Source of the DNA: Proteiniclasticum sp043951855 | GTDB taxonomy: Bacteria; Bacillota; Clostridia; Clostridiales; Clostridiaceae | Length of the DNA stretch: 64,000 nucleotides | Assembly: GCF_043951855.1 (NCBI RefSeq) | Contig: NZ_JBINJW010000006.1 | Span: forward strand, 62,001-126,000 | Reading direction: 5' to 3' | In this document: positions 44,165 through 53,183 of the stretch, piece by piece | Layout of the letters: each line of letters begins with the position of its first letter | Numbering within the stretch: the stretch's first letter is position 1 | Made by a program: the position numbers and the translations under genes | Notes under the pieces: model-generated | What the model was told of the DNA's origin: nothing | The model's input: only the letters and a program-made list of their open reading frames with translations | Databases searched by the model: none

Positions 44165-44273
44165 TTGAATGAAGGGATTCTTGAGAAAATGCATAAAAAT
44201 TTCAACCTAAACCGGTTACATAGGAGAACAGGGCGCTATTCTTCCCACAGGCCAAGGTTTTTGTGCTATAATA

Positions 44274-44282
44274 CATTGTTAG
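44274..44282 (+). promoter_or_regulatory. Extended -10 promoter of typA
   Basis: TGC followed by TATAAT (44277-44282), 23 bases before the typA start. No good -35 is visible. Confidence 0.55.
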
Positions 44283-44304
44283 ATACGAAAAATGGAGGAA
44301 TAAG

Positions 44305-46122
44305 ATGTCATATAAGAGAGAGAATGTCAGAAACATAGCAATCATTGCCCACGTTGACCATGGTAAAACCACACTGGTGGATGCTATGCTTAGACAGTCC
44401 AATAACTATAGAAGCAATGAAAAAGTAGAAGAAAGAGTAATGGATTCCAACGATCTGGAAAAAGAGAGAGGGATTACGATTCTTTCAAAGAATACATCCA
44501 TAACTTACAAGGGTTATAGAATCAATATTGTCGATACACCAGGTCATGCTGACTTTGGCGGAGAAGTGGAAAGAGTACTCATGATGGTGGACTCGGTACT
44601 GCTTGTTGTAGACTCTAATGAAGGCGCTATGCCCCAGACGAAGTTTGTGTTAAAGAAAGCCCTTGAAGCCGGACTTAATCCAATGGTCGTCGTTAACAAG
44701 ATCGACAAGAAAGATGCCAGACCGGATGAAGTCATTGACGAAGTCTTTGACCTGTTCGTGGAACTGGGCGCAACAGATGAGCAGTGTGATTTCCCGATCA
44801 TCTACGCATCTGCGAAAGATGGATACTCAGGAGAAAACATTGAAGATGAAATGACGGATATGATTCCTCTGCTTAACAAGATCATCGACTATGTAAAACC
44901 ACCTGAAGGAGATATCGCAGGACCACTTCAGATGCTGGTCACAACACTGGACCATAATAACTTTGTAGGTAAGATCGCCATCGGTAAGATTGTGAGAGGG
45001 ATTGCGAAAAGAAATCAGCCTATTGCAATAATTGAAACAGATGGTACTATTAAGAAGACAACGATATCCAATCTCTATCTATATGATGGATTAAAGAGAG
45101 TGGATACAGAAGAAGCTGCCATTGGTGATATCGTTGCGATCTCAGGAATCGGCGATGTTCACATCGGTGATACGGTGACAGATGCCAACGCACCAGAAGC
45201 GCTGCCTTTTGTACATATTGATGAACCTACATTATCCATGAACTTCATGGTCAATGATTCACCATTTGCCGGACAGGACGGAAAGTTCATCACATCCAGA
45301 CATCTTAGAGATCGACTGATGAAGGAGCTTGAGACCAATGTATCACTTCGTGTGAATGAGCTTACACCGGATACATTCGAAGTTTCAGGAAGAGGAGAAC
45401 TTCATCTTTCCATTCTTATCGAAACCATGAGAAGAGAAGGATTTGAGCTTCAGGTATCAAAGCCAAGAGTCATCAACAAGGAAGTTGATGGTGTAACCAT
45501 GGAACCGATGGAGTACCTGACCATCGACGTGCCTGAAGAATTCATGGGGAACGTCATGGAAAAACTGGGACCAAGAAAAGCGGAAATGGTCAATATGACT
45601 TCTGCTGTCAATGGGTACACCAGACTTGAATTTGTCATTCCTGCCAGAGGACTCATCGGATTCAGAAATGAATTCATGACGGATACGCGTGGTAACGGAA
45701 TCATGAATCATGTATTCCAGGGTTACGAGAAAGTCAAAGGTGAAATGCCAGGAAGAAGCAGGGGATCTCTGGTTGTCTTTGAAACTGGAGAGGCCATCAC
45801 GTACGGCCTGTTCAATGCGCAGGAGAGAGGAACACTCTTCATTGAAGCAGGAACTCCGGTTTACGCCGGAATGGTCTGTGGTGAATGTTCTAGAGCGGAA
45901 GACATCGATGTCAATGTCTGCAAGAAGAAGCAGCTGACCAATACCAGATCTTCCGGAGCGGACGATGCTTTAAAGCTTGTTCCGGTCAAGAAGATGACAC
46001 TGGAAAACTATCTGGAGTTCGCTGCAGAAGATGAGATTGTTGAGGTGACTCCATTAAATATCCGATTAAGAAAGAAATTCCTTGATCATACACAGAGAAA
46101 GAGAGCCGCAAGAAATAAATAA
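44305..46122 (+). CDS. typA: Ribosome-binding GTPase TypA/BipA
   Basis: TypA (BipA) is a translational GTPase related to EF-G that associates with 70S ribosomes under stress and aids 50S assembly at low temperature. The 605-residue product has G1 AHVDHGKTT, G3 DTPGHADF, G4 NKID and G5 SAK, then EF-G-like domains III and V and the C-terminal domain unique to BipA (ARGLIGFRNEFMTDTRGNG). GGAGG lies well before the ATG. Monocistronic, or continuing to mltG after 34 bases. Confidence 0.97.
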   Translation: MSYKRENVRNIAIIAHVDHGKTTLVDAMLRQSNNYRSNEKVEERVMDSNDLEKERGITILSKNTSITYKGYRINIVDTPGHADFGGEVERVLMMVDSVLLVVDSNEGAMPQTKFVLKKALEAGLNPMVVVNKIDKKDARPDEVIDEVFDLFVELGATDEQCDFPIIYASAKDGYSGENIEDEMTDMIPLLNKIIDYVKPPEGDIAGPLQMLVTTLDHNNFVGKIAIGKIVRGIAKRNQPIAIIETDGTIKKTTISNLYLYDGLKRVDTEEAAIGDIVAISGIGDVHIGDTVTDANAPEALPFVHIDEPTLSMNFMVNDSPFAGQDGKFITSRHLRDRLMKELETNVSLRVNELTPDTFEVSGRGELHLSILIETMRREGFELQVSKPRVINKEVDGVTMEPMEYLTIDVPEEFMGNVMEKLGPRKAEMVNMTSAVNGYTRLEFVIPARGLIGFRNEFMTDTRGNGIMNHVFQGYEKVKGEMPGRSRGSLVVFETGEAITYGLFNAQERGTLFIEAGTPVYAGMVCGECSRAEDIDVNVCKKKQLTNTRSSGADDALKLVPVKKMTLENYLEFAAEDEIVEVTPLNIRLRKKFLDHTQRKRAARNK

Positions 46123-46156
46123 TATTTGAATGATAATGAGCCGGGGGGGACGACCA

Positions 46157-47179
46157 TTGAAGAAATTCCTGATTTTTCTACTGATTTTAGTTCTGGTACT
46201 GGGTGGAGCAGCACTTATTGGATGGAACTACTATAACGATGTGGGTGAAAGACCACTGACAACAGATGAAGAGATTATTGAAATCACTGTAGAACCCAAC
46301 GACAACTTCAGCCGACTGCTTACAAGGCTAGGCGACGAAGGTCTGGTAAGAAACGTGCTTCTGACCAGAATTTATTTCAGAATGAATCCCATAGAAACAG
46401 CATTTAAGCCAGGAACCTTTGAGGTTCACGGAAAAGGAACCCTGCATGAAATCATCACCGAACTCAATGAGGGTGAGGATATTTATGAGGTCACTGTGGT
46501 GATTCCGGAGGGGCTGACCATTGATCAGATGGGTGAAGTCTTCGAGGAGAAGGGACTGTTTACCAAAGAAGAATTCATCGCAGCCACCAGGAGCTATATC
46601 GTGCCAAGCTGGCTGGAAAACATTGAAGAGAGAAGACATGTGCTGGAAGGATTTCTTGCACCTGCCACTTATAAACTCAAGATCGGTCAGACACCAGGAT
46701 ATGTGGTGGACATCATGTACAAGGCATTCGTCAACAGAATGTATGGTGTCATCGAGGAACTTAATGAAAATCTGCCCACATCCGAGTGGAATGAAATCCT
46801 GACCATCGCTTCCATGATTGAGCGAGAAGCTGCCAATACGGCTGAAATGCCTAGGGTGAGTTCTGTTATCTACAATAGGCTTGCAAAGGGCCAGAAGCTG
46901 CAGATAGATGCCACCGTCGTATATGCGCTTGGTCTGACATCAAAAGACAAGGTGCTGCTGGAAGATCTTGAAGTAGAATCTCCATTCAACACCTACTATA
47001 TCAATGCGCTGCCCGTGGGTCCCATATCAAACCCGGGCGCAGCTGCAATCAAAGCAGCTCTCAAACCTGAGTATACTGAGTATACTTACTATGTTCTGGA
47101 CCCATCCATAGGAGAACATTTCTTCACCAACGACTATAATGAATTTCTGCGGAAGAAAAATGAATTTGCTGGTGAATAA
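46157..47179 (+). CDS. mltG: Endolytic transglycosylase MltG
   Basis: MltG cleaves nascent peptidoglycan strands at the outer face of the membrane. The 340-residue product has an N-terminal anchor (MKKFLIFLLILVLVLGG), a LysM-like segment (about 35-95) and the YceG catalytic domain with the glutamate in IASMIEREA (about residue 219) and NTYYINALPVGPISNPG. The start is the TTG at 46157, seven bases after GGGGGGA; an ATG at 46130 precedes that site and is not favoured. This is the Bacillus yrrL position upstream of trmR, but a block of genes intervenes here. Confidence 0.94.
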   Translation: MKKFLIFLLILVLVLGGAALIGWNYYNDVGERPLTTDEEIIEITVEPNDNFSRLLTRLGDEGLVRNVLLTRIYFRMNPIETAFKPGTFEVHGKGTLHEIITELNEGEDIYEVTVVIPEGLTIDQMGEVFEEKGLFTKEEFIAATRSYIVPSWLENIEERRHVLEGFLAPATYKLKIGQTPGYVVDIMYKAFVNRMYGVIEELNENLPTSEWNEILTIASMIEREAANTAEMPRVSSVIYNRLAKGQKLQIDATVVYALGLTSKDKVLLEDLEVESPFNTYYINALPVGPISNPGAAAIKAALKPEYTEYTYYVLDPSIGEHFFTNDYNEFLRKKNEFAGE

Positions 47180-47183
47180 TATG

Positions 47184-47223
47184 AAATCCTCTTATCCATT
47201 TACGGATAAGAGGATTTGTTTTT
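47184..47223 (+). terminator. Terminator of mltG
   Basis: Perfect 14-bp stem (47184-47197 with 47204-47217), six-base loop, GTTTTTATTTT tail. Confidence 0.93.
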
Positions 47224-47283
47224 ATTTTGTGAAGATGTGCTAGAATAGGACTAGAGTAAAAATAAACAGTTTTGGAGGAAATC

Positions 47284-47865
47284 ATGTTTCAAGTAGATCC
47301 GGTCATAAAGCAGGAAAAGAAAGCACTTAGAAAAGAACTGATTGAAAAACAGTACAGTTTAGATAGATCCTATCGGAAAGAGGCTTCAGAAAGAATTCTC
47401 AAGGAAATCATCACACAGAGGGATTATCTTCTGGCAGGTACGATATTCATTTACGTGGGCACAGAGACTGAAGTGGATACAAGCCTGATCATAAAGGATG
47501 CACTGGCGAAAGGAAAAAAAGTGGTGGTACCTAAAACCATAGAATTAGGCCATATGGAAGCCTGCGAAATAGATTCAATGGAAGACCTGGAGCCTGGAAG
47601 ACATGGTATTCTTGAACCAGCAAATACCATGTACAGACTGGACCCGGATAAGATAGACGCTGCCTTCATACCTTGTGTCGCATTCACAAAAGAAGGATAC
47701 AGGTTAGGCTATGGGGGTGGATTCTATGATCGGTTTCTTCCTAGAGGGAAGTTCAAGAGAATTCTTCTGGCCTTCAGTGCCATGGAAGTGAAGAAACTGC
47801 CGGTGGATCATTTTGACGAGAAAGTTCATGGAATTCTGACTGAGAAAGGGTATGAAGAAATATAG
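47284..47865 (+). CDS. 5-Formyltetrahydrofolate cyclo-ligase family protein
   Basis: A 193-residue enzyme that converts 5-formyl-THF to 5,10-methenyl-THF with ATP, recycling a folate side product. Conserved features are KKALRKELIEK near the start, FIYVGTETEVDT and the nucleotide-binding loop GYRLGYGGGFYDRFL near the end. The ATG at 47284 has GGAGG five bases upstream; the TTG 47272 overlaps that site. It has its own terminator. It lies between mltG and a GNAT gene, outside the conserved Bacillus order. Confidence 0.92.
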   Translation: MFQVDPVIKQEKKALRKELIEKQYSLDRSYRKEASERILKEIITQRDYLLAGTIFIYVGTETEVDTSLIIKDALAKGKKVVVPKTIELGHMEACEIDSMEDLEPGRHGILEPANTMYRLDPDKIDAAFIPCVAFTKEGYRLGYGGGFYDRFLPRGKFKRILLAFSAMEVKKLPVDHFDEKVHGILTEKGYEEI

Positions 47866-47872
47866 ATGCACT

Positions 47873-47900
47873 GAAAAAAGAGCCTTAGGGCTCTTTTTTC
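47873..47900. terminator. Bidirectional terminator between 5-FCL and GNAT genes
   Basis: Perfect 12-bp stem (47873-47884, 47889-47900) including runs of A and T on either side, so it works on both strands; TTAG loop. Confidence 0.93.
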
Positions 47901-47935
47901 ATATAAAGGCAGCATAGTACATATCCTATGGGGGT

Positions 47936-48781
47936 TCACCTAAGAAGAAGCTTTCTTGAGTCCTGTGCCTGAATGAATTCAAAACCTGTATCCGTATATA
48001 ACTTCAAAGCTTTCTCATTTTCAGCCAGCACATTCAGGCTGACTCCGGAAGGGTTCTGCTCAAGGCCTCTGTTTACCGAGAATTTCAGTATTTGTCTACC
48101 CAGGCCACGACCTTGAAATTTCACGTTGGTGAATAAAAGCTCGATCTCTGCCTCTTTTACCATAGAGGCACCCGCTAACTCATCATCATTGAAAAACAGA
48201 TGGATGTGATTTTTGTTCTTTTCAGTATATTTTCTGTTCGATGAGAGAGAGGCTTCATCTGCTGACAGATACCAGTTATAAGGTCTGATGTCATGTTTCT
48301 TTCGGAGCGGAAAGAAGGCTTCACTTTCAAGTCGTATTTTATCCTCGTAGTATCTGTCCTCATACTGAACTGTGTGGATGGATGTTTCCGGAAATTTATT
48401 CCCCTGGTAACGCAGACGATAAACTGAATACCAGTATTCGAAAGAAAGCTGATGAAAGAGCTGCTCATATTCTATGATGTATTTCACATGATAGGTCTGT
48501 ATGAACGAAACGCTGTGTTCTTTTAGATATTTTTCTGTTTCATGCCATAATGCATGTCCTAAGGGAATTATATCGCTTCTCTTCAGTATGCCCATTTCGA
48601 TGGTGCGGTGATTGCCCTCTCCGATGATATGAACAAAACCTCTGATTCCATCGCCCTCCTCATAGACTAAAATTTTTGCAGCAGCTTTCAATGCTTCAAT
48701 TTCTTCAGGCATCGCCCTATACTCTCCAGTATAGATTCTGATGATTTCATCAAGATCTGATTTCTTGTAATCCCGTATCAT
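47936..48781 (-). CDS. GNAT-family N-acetyltransferase
   Basis: A 281-residue protein with a clear C-terminal GNAT domain: the acetyl-CoA P-loop is in VKFQGRGLGRQILKF (about residue 225), preceded by IELLFTN, with NEKALKLYTDTGFEF near the end. The N-terminal 130 residues (DYKKSDLDEIIRIYTGEYR) look like a second, degenerate GNAT module. The substrate is unknown. GAGGTGAAG precedes the ATG on the minus strand. It is convergent with the 5-FCL gene and divergent from ku. Confidence 0.82.
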   Translation of the reverse strand: MIRDYKKSDLDEIIRIYTGEYRAMPEEIEALKAAAKILVYEEGDGIRGFVHIIGEGNHRTIEMGILKRSDIIPLGHALWHETEKYLKEHSVSFIQTYHVKYIIEYEQLFHQLSFEYWYSVYRLRYQGNKFPETSIHTVQYEDRYYEDKIRLESEAFFPLRKKHDIRPYNWYLSADEASLSSNRKYTEKNKNHIHLFFNDDELAGASMVKEAEIELLFTNVKFQGRGLGRQILKFSVNRGLEQNPSGVSLNVLAENEKALKLYTDTGFEFIQAQDSRKLLLR

Positions 48782-48992
48782 ACTTCACCTCATTTGCTAT
48801 TCAGTGATTTCTTCAACTGTGGTGGTAAAGAAAACACTTTATATAGCAGTATTATACATCAAAATGTTGAATAAATAGGGACATTTCATTTCGGGTTATG
48901 CAGAATAAAGTATAATTCTAAACAGTATGGTAAAAGATTGTACAAAAAGTTCTGTTATAATGACCCTAAAATCAAGAAAAAGGGGTGATTTT

Positions 48993-49844
48993 ATGCGTTC
49001 CATCTGGAAAGGAGCGATCTCTTTTGGTCTGGTCAACATTCCAGTAAGTCTTTATTCCGCTGAGGAGACAAATGATCTGAAATTCAGCCTGATCGATAAG
49101 AGGGATGAAAGCAGAATCAGATATCAGAGAATCAACGAAACCACAGGAGAAGAGGTGGCATACGAGAATATCGTGAAAGCCTATGAGTTCGAGGATGGAG
49201 ATTATGTGGTCATGACGGATGAGGACTTTGAACAGGCTGATGTGGAGGCGACGAAGACTGTTGATATTGAAACATTCATTCAGCGAGAGGAACTGGACTT
49301 CATGTACCTGGAAAAACCATATTTCATTGCACCGACGAAAGGCGGGGAAAAACCCTATGTGCTTCTGAGAGAAGCCATGGAAAAAACGGAGAAGATCGCA
49401 ATTGCTAGAGTAGTCATCAGAACCAAGGCTTACCTCGCTGCGATATACAGTTCAGAAAACATACTGGTACTCAATCTTATAAGGTTTCATGATGAGCTTC
49501 GTTCTGCAGAGGAGCTTAAAATTCCAGAATCTGTGAAGATTTCATCAAAGGAGATGGAGCTGGCAGAAAGCCTCATAGAGGGAATGACTGCAGAGTGGAA
49601 ACCGGAGGACTATGAGGATGAATACAAGGATGCGGTTATGGAGAGAATAGAAGCGAAATCCAGAAAGAAGGGGAAGGAAGAACTTCCTCCAGAGGAGAAA
49701 GACGAGGATGCTGGAAGCGGTAAGGTAGTGGATATCATGGACCTTCTCAAAAAATCCGTGGAGGCGAAAAAGACGGACTCAGGGAAAAAAACAAAGAAGA
49801 AATCGGATGAACAGGATACAGGAAAAAAGAAAGCGAGTAAGTGA
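48993..49844 (+). CDS. ku: Non-homologous end joining protein Ku
   Basis: Bacterial Ku is a homodimer that binds DNA ends and recruits LigD. The 283-residue protein begins MRSIWKGAISFGLVNIPVSLYS, the standard Ku start, with the Ku core to about residue 230 and a Lys-rich tail (KKTKKKSDE) that in other species aids DNA binding. The ATG at 48993 has GGGGTGA at six bases. ligD begins two bases after the stop, so the two proteins are made together. In Bacillus this pair works in spores, but no sporulation promoter could be recognised here. Confidence 0.96.
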   Translation: MRSIWKGAISFGLVNIPVSLYSAEETNDLKFSLIDKRDESRIRYQRINETTGEEVAYENIVKAYEFEDGDYVVMTDEDFEQADVEATKTVDIETFIQREELDFMYLEKPYFIAPTKGGEKPYVLLREAMEKTEKIAIARVVIRTKAYLAAIYSSENILVLNLIRFHDELRSAEELKIPESVKISSKEMELAESLIEGMTAEWKPEDYEDEYKDAVMERIEAKSRKKGKEELPPEEKDEDAGSGKVVDIMDLLKKSVEAKKTDSGKKTKKKSDEQDTGKKKASK

Positions 49845-49846
49845 TT

Positions 49847-52348
49847 ATGGCAGACAAGCTGGAAACCTATAACAAGAAAAGAGACTTCAGAAAAACGAAG
49901 GAACCTTCAGGAAAAGAAGAGAAGAGCAGCGGAAAACTGCGGTTTGTTGTGCAGAAACATGATGCATCCAGACTCCATTATGATTTTCGAATCGAGTGGG
50001 AGGGTGTTCTATTGAGCTGGGCTGTACCCAAAGGGCCTTCATATAATCCAAAGGATAAAAGGCTGGCAGTGGAAGTGGAACCGCATCCCATGTCCTACAG
50101 GGACTTTGAAGGAACCATCCCCGAAAAGGAATATGGCGGTGGTACAGTGATGCTTTTTGATGAAGGGTACTGGGAACCTCAGGAAGAAATGGAGAAAAAC
50201 CTGGAGGAAGGTTCCATCAAAATGATTCTTCAAGGAGAACGGCTGAAAGGCAGATGGGCACTGGTCAGAATGAAATCAAAGAAAGAAGAGGGGAACCGCA
50301 ACTGGCTCCTTATCAAGGAAAAGGATGAGCTTGTTCAGGACGAGGACGGGATTGGCGGTTTTACCACCAGTGTTAGAACAGGAAGAACCATGGAAGAGAT
50401 TGCACAAGACAAGAAGCCTCCAGACAGTAATGAGAACAAGAAGCTGCCATTTCATGAATATACAGTACAGCTGGCGAAGCTGGAAGAAGAGGTCCCTGAA
50501 GATGAGGATTGGGTCTATGAACTGAAATATGATGGCTATCGAATCACTGCAGAAATTGAAGCGGGAGAGGTCAGACTTCTATCAAGAAACCGGAAGGATT
50601 ATACGAAGAAGTTTCCTGTGGTTGTGGATGCGCTGAAGAAGATGGCTGATACAAGAAACATGATTCTTGATGGTGAAATTGTGGTGCTGGATAAAAGAGG
50701 AAGAAGCGACTTCCAGAAACTGCAGAGATATCTGAAGAATCCTGGTGGAAAGAATATCACTTATATCCTTTTTGATCTTCTTGCGTTGGATGAAGAAGAC
50801 CATAGAGAATATGAACTTATGAAGCGAAAAGAAGAACTGAAGAAGCTAGTAGGAGAAGGGTATCCGCATCTTCATTACAGTGAGCATACAAACGGTGATG
50901 GAAGAAAAATCTTAAAGGCCGCCTGCGATGCACAGATGGAAGGCATCATCGGAAAAAAGGCGCGCTCGAGATATGCGGGAACAAGAAACGGTGACTGGAT
51001 CAAAGTCAAATGTGACAGAAGGCAGGAGTTTGTCATCGGCGGCTATACTTCATCGGATAATAGAAGCAAAGGGGTGAGTTCACTACTTTTGGGGGTTTAT
51101 GAGAAAGGGGAACTGATTTATGCCGGAAGGACTGGAACAGGATTTTCGCTGAAAGAGCGTAAAGAGTTAGAGAAGAAGTTCAGTTCCATCACAAGAAAAA
51201 CGGCTCCTTTTAAAGAAGCCCCAGAAGAAAGAAAAGGGGAAGAAGTTTTCTGGCTGACGCCGAAACTCATTGCTGAAGTCAAATTTCAGGAGTGGACAGA
51301 TGAAAATCTCCTCAGGCAGGCCAGTTACAAAGGGCTGAGGGAGGATAAGAATCCTGAAAAGGTGATCAGAGAATCGGTTGGAACGGATGACCTGGTAGAC
51401 GAACTGAATGAAATCGTTCCTGAGGATAAAGTTTCTGAGCGTGAAGCAAAGAAGACTGGAAAAGCAAAGAAAACACGCTCCAGTTTTACAATCAGAGGGA
51501 TTAGGATCTCCAGCCCGGATAAAGACATGTATCCCGGAGAACAAATAACCAAGGAAGATGTGGCTGAATATTATCAGCTTGTTTCTGAAAGAATGATGCC
51601 TTTTACAGCGGAGCGTGTGTTGAGTTTTCTGCGATGTCCAGATGGTATCAAGGAGTGCTTTTATCAGAAGCATCTCGAACAGACTGGAAAAGGTCTTGAA
51701 AAAATAAGAATTGAAGAAAAGGACGGAGACAAGGAAGATTACGTCTACATCAGTAGTGTACAGGGACTTTTGTCTTCAGTACAGATGGGTACACTGGAAT
51801 TTCATATATGGGGAAGTAAGGTGGATCAGCTGGAATACCCTGATATGATCGTTTTTGATCTCGACCCAGCAGAAGGGATGGAGATGGAAAGGGTCCGAGA
51901 AGGGGTGCGGGATATGAAAGAAATTCTGGATGAGCTTTCTCTTACCTCATTTCTTAAAACCAGTGGAGGCAAAGGATATCATATTGTAGTGCCTGTAAAT
52001 GGTTCCGCTGACTGGGATGCAGTACGGAGTTTTGCGAAGCTTTGCGCACAGGCCATGGAAGAGCGATGGCCTGAGAAATATACAAGCAACATGAGAAAGG
52101 AGAAGAGAAAAGGAAAAATATTCATCGACTGGGTACGAAACGGAAGAAGTGCGACTTCAGTTGCGCCCTATTCGTTAAGAGCGAGAAAAGGAGCGCCTAT
52201 TTCCATGCCGATTTTCTGGGAGGAGCTTGATGAACTGGCTCCTGCTCAGGTGACTTTGCATAACGTGAAAGAGAGGCTAGAGAAGGAGGATCCCTGGAAG
52301 GACTTTTTCAAGGTAAACCAGGGAATACGAGGGAAACTGGATGATTGA
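49847..52348 (+). CDS. ligD: Multidomain DNA ligase D
   Basis: LigD carries out end processing, gap filling and sealing in NHEJ. The 833-residue protein has, in order, a 3'-phosphoesterase (about 28-165; KHDASRLHYDFR, HPMSYRDFEGTIP, EYGGGTVMLFD), an ATP-dependent ligase (about 205-520; the AMP-lysine 227 in ELKYDGYR) and a primase-polymerase (about 545-833; FDLDPAEG metal Asp pair and TSGGKGYHIVVP). This PE-LIG-POL order is that of Pseudomonas LigD and differs from Bacillus (LIG-POL) and Mycobacterium (POL-PE-LIG). The start ATG 49847 is two bases after ku; an overlapping GTG 49841 is possible. Confidence 0.95.
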   Translation: MADKLETYNKKRDFRKTKEPSGKEEKSSGKLRFVVQKHDASRLHYDFRIEWEGVLLSWAVPKGPSYNPKDKRLAVEVEPHPMSYRDFEGTIPEKEYGGGTVMLFDEGYWEPQEEMEKNLEEGSIKMILQGERLKGRWALVRMKSKKEEGNRNWLLIKEKDELVQDEDGIGGFTTSVRTGRTMEEIAQDKKPPDSNENKKLPFHEYTVQLAKLEEEVPEDEDWVYELKYDGYRITAEIEAGEVRLLSRNRKDYTKKFPVVVDALKKMADTRNMILDGEIVVLDKRGRSDFQKLQRYLKNPGGKNITYILFDLLALDEEDHREYELMKRKEELKKLVGEGYPHLHYSEHTNGDGRKILKAACDAQMEGIIGKKARSRYAGTRNGDWIKVKCDRRQEFVIGGYTSSDNRSKGVSSLLLGVYEKGELIYAGRTGTGFSLKERKELEKKFSSITRKTAPFKEAPEERKGEEVFWLTPKLIAEVKFQEWTDENLLRQASYKGLREDKNPEKVIRESVGTDDLVDELNEIVPEDKVSEREAKKTGKAKKTRSSFTIRGIRISSPDKDMYPGEQITKEDVAEYYQLVSERMMPFTAERVLSFLRCPDGIKECFYQKHLEQTGKGLEKIRIEEKDGDKEDYVYISSVQGLLSSVQMGTLEFHIWGSKVDQLEYPDMIVFDLDPAEGMEMERVREGVRDMKEILDELSLTSFLKTSGGKGYHIVVPVNGSADWDAVRSFAKLCAQAMEERWPEKYTSNMRKEKRKGKIFIDWVRNGRSATSVAPYSLRARKGAPISMPIFWEELDELAPAQVTLHNVKERLEKEDPWKDFFKVNQGIRGKLDD

Positions 52349-52458
52349 GGGCCTTGAGGAAGAGTGACGAATAATGAGCTGATAATAGGAGCATTGGAAA
52401 TCTGCTTTGGGATGGAAGGCGGATTTCTTTTCTATTTCTTTTTTATGTCACTGCTGTG

Positions 52459-52518
52459 TTTGATAAAGCTTATCAAATCGGCTATAATAGGATAGGAATT
52501 TTACGGACCCCTAGGGGT
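52459..52518 (+). promoter_or_regulatory. trmR promoter with two palindromes
   Basis: TTGATA (52460-52465), 17-base spacer, TATAAT (52483-52488). The palindrome TTTGATAA-AGC-TTATCAAA (52459-52477) covers the -35 box and half of the spacer. A second perfect palindrome, ACCCCTAGGGGT (52507-52518), lies in the leader, followed by a T-rich stretch. Both could bind regulators. Confidence 0.75.
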
Positions 52519-52541
52519 TAATTTTTTATGTAGGTGTTTAT

Positions 52542-53183
52542 ATGGATGGAATTGTATATCCGAAGGTATCGGATTATATAGAGAAGTTCGGAGGGATCTC
52601 TGAACTTCTGGATCTGGAAGAATACGCGAAACTCAATTACGTGCCCATTGTCATGAAAGATGCAGCCAGATTTCTGGCTTTCATGGTGTCTCTTCACAGA
52701 CCTTTGAAGATACTTGAACTTGGTACGGCCATAGGGTATTCGGCTCTTGTCATGGCGCTTCATTCAGAAGCGGAGATCATAACCGTGGAGCGAGAGGAAA
52801 AAATGAGGGAGATGGCCCTGGAGAACATCGAGAAACATGGCATGAAAGACCGCATTCGGGTGGTTCTTTCAGAATGCGAGGATTTTCTCAGCGAAACTGA
52901 AGAGACCTTCGATTTCATATTCATGGATGCCGGAAAATCTCATTACAGGGAATATCTGGATCTTTCATTACCTAAGCTGAATCCGGGTGGGTTCATCTTG
53001 TGTGATAATGTACTTTACAAGGGCCTGGTGGTTCATGAAACCGCAGCCAGGAAACACAGAACAAATGTAGTAAAACTTCAGAAGTTTCTGGATTATGTTC
53101 ATAGTAGAGAAGACCTTAGGGTGTCCCTTCTCACGGTGAGTGATGGAATGCTTCTGATCAGGAGGAAAGAAGAGAATGAATAA
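52542..53183 (+). CDS. trmR: tRNA 5-hydroxyuridine methyltransferase TrmR-like
   Basis: A 213-residue class I SAM methyltransferase of the caffeoyl-CoA O-methyltransferase type: SAM loop LELGTAIGYSALVM (about 59-72), IITVEREE, FDFIFMDAGKSHY and ILCDNVLYKG. By homology and location it corresponds to Bacillus YrrM/TrmR, which methylates 5-hydroxyuridine-34 to mo5U in tRNA. The following U32 gene supplies the hydroxylation. The ribosome site is weak (TAGGTG at nine bases). It overlaps the next gene by eight bases. Confidence 0.87.
   Translation: MDGIVYPKVSDYIEKFGGISELLDLEEYAKLNYVPIVMKDAARFLAFMVSLHRPLKILELGTAIGYSALVMALHSEAEIITVEREEKMREMALENIEKHGMKDRIRVVLSECEDFLSETEETFDFIFMDAGKSHYREYLDLSLPKLNPGGFILCDNVLYKGLVVHETAARKHRTNVVKLQKFLDYVHSREDLRVSLLTVSDGMLLIRRKEENE

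Noticed and set aside
44150..44338. Open frame before typA
   Set aside because: It starts in the ylbF terminator and runs through the typA promoter region; no ribosome site.
52507..52530. ACCCCTAGGGGT plus T-rich tract as a terminator before trmR
   Set aside because: The palindrome has no room for a loop longer than four bases and leaves only a 4-bp stem; better read as a protein-binding site.
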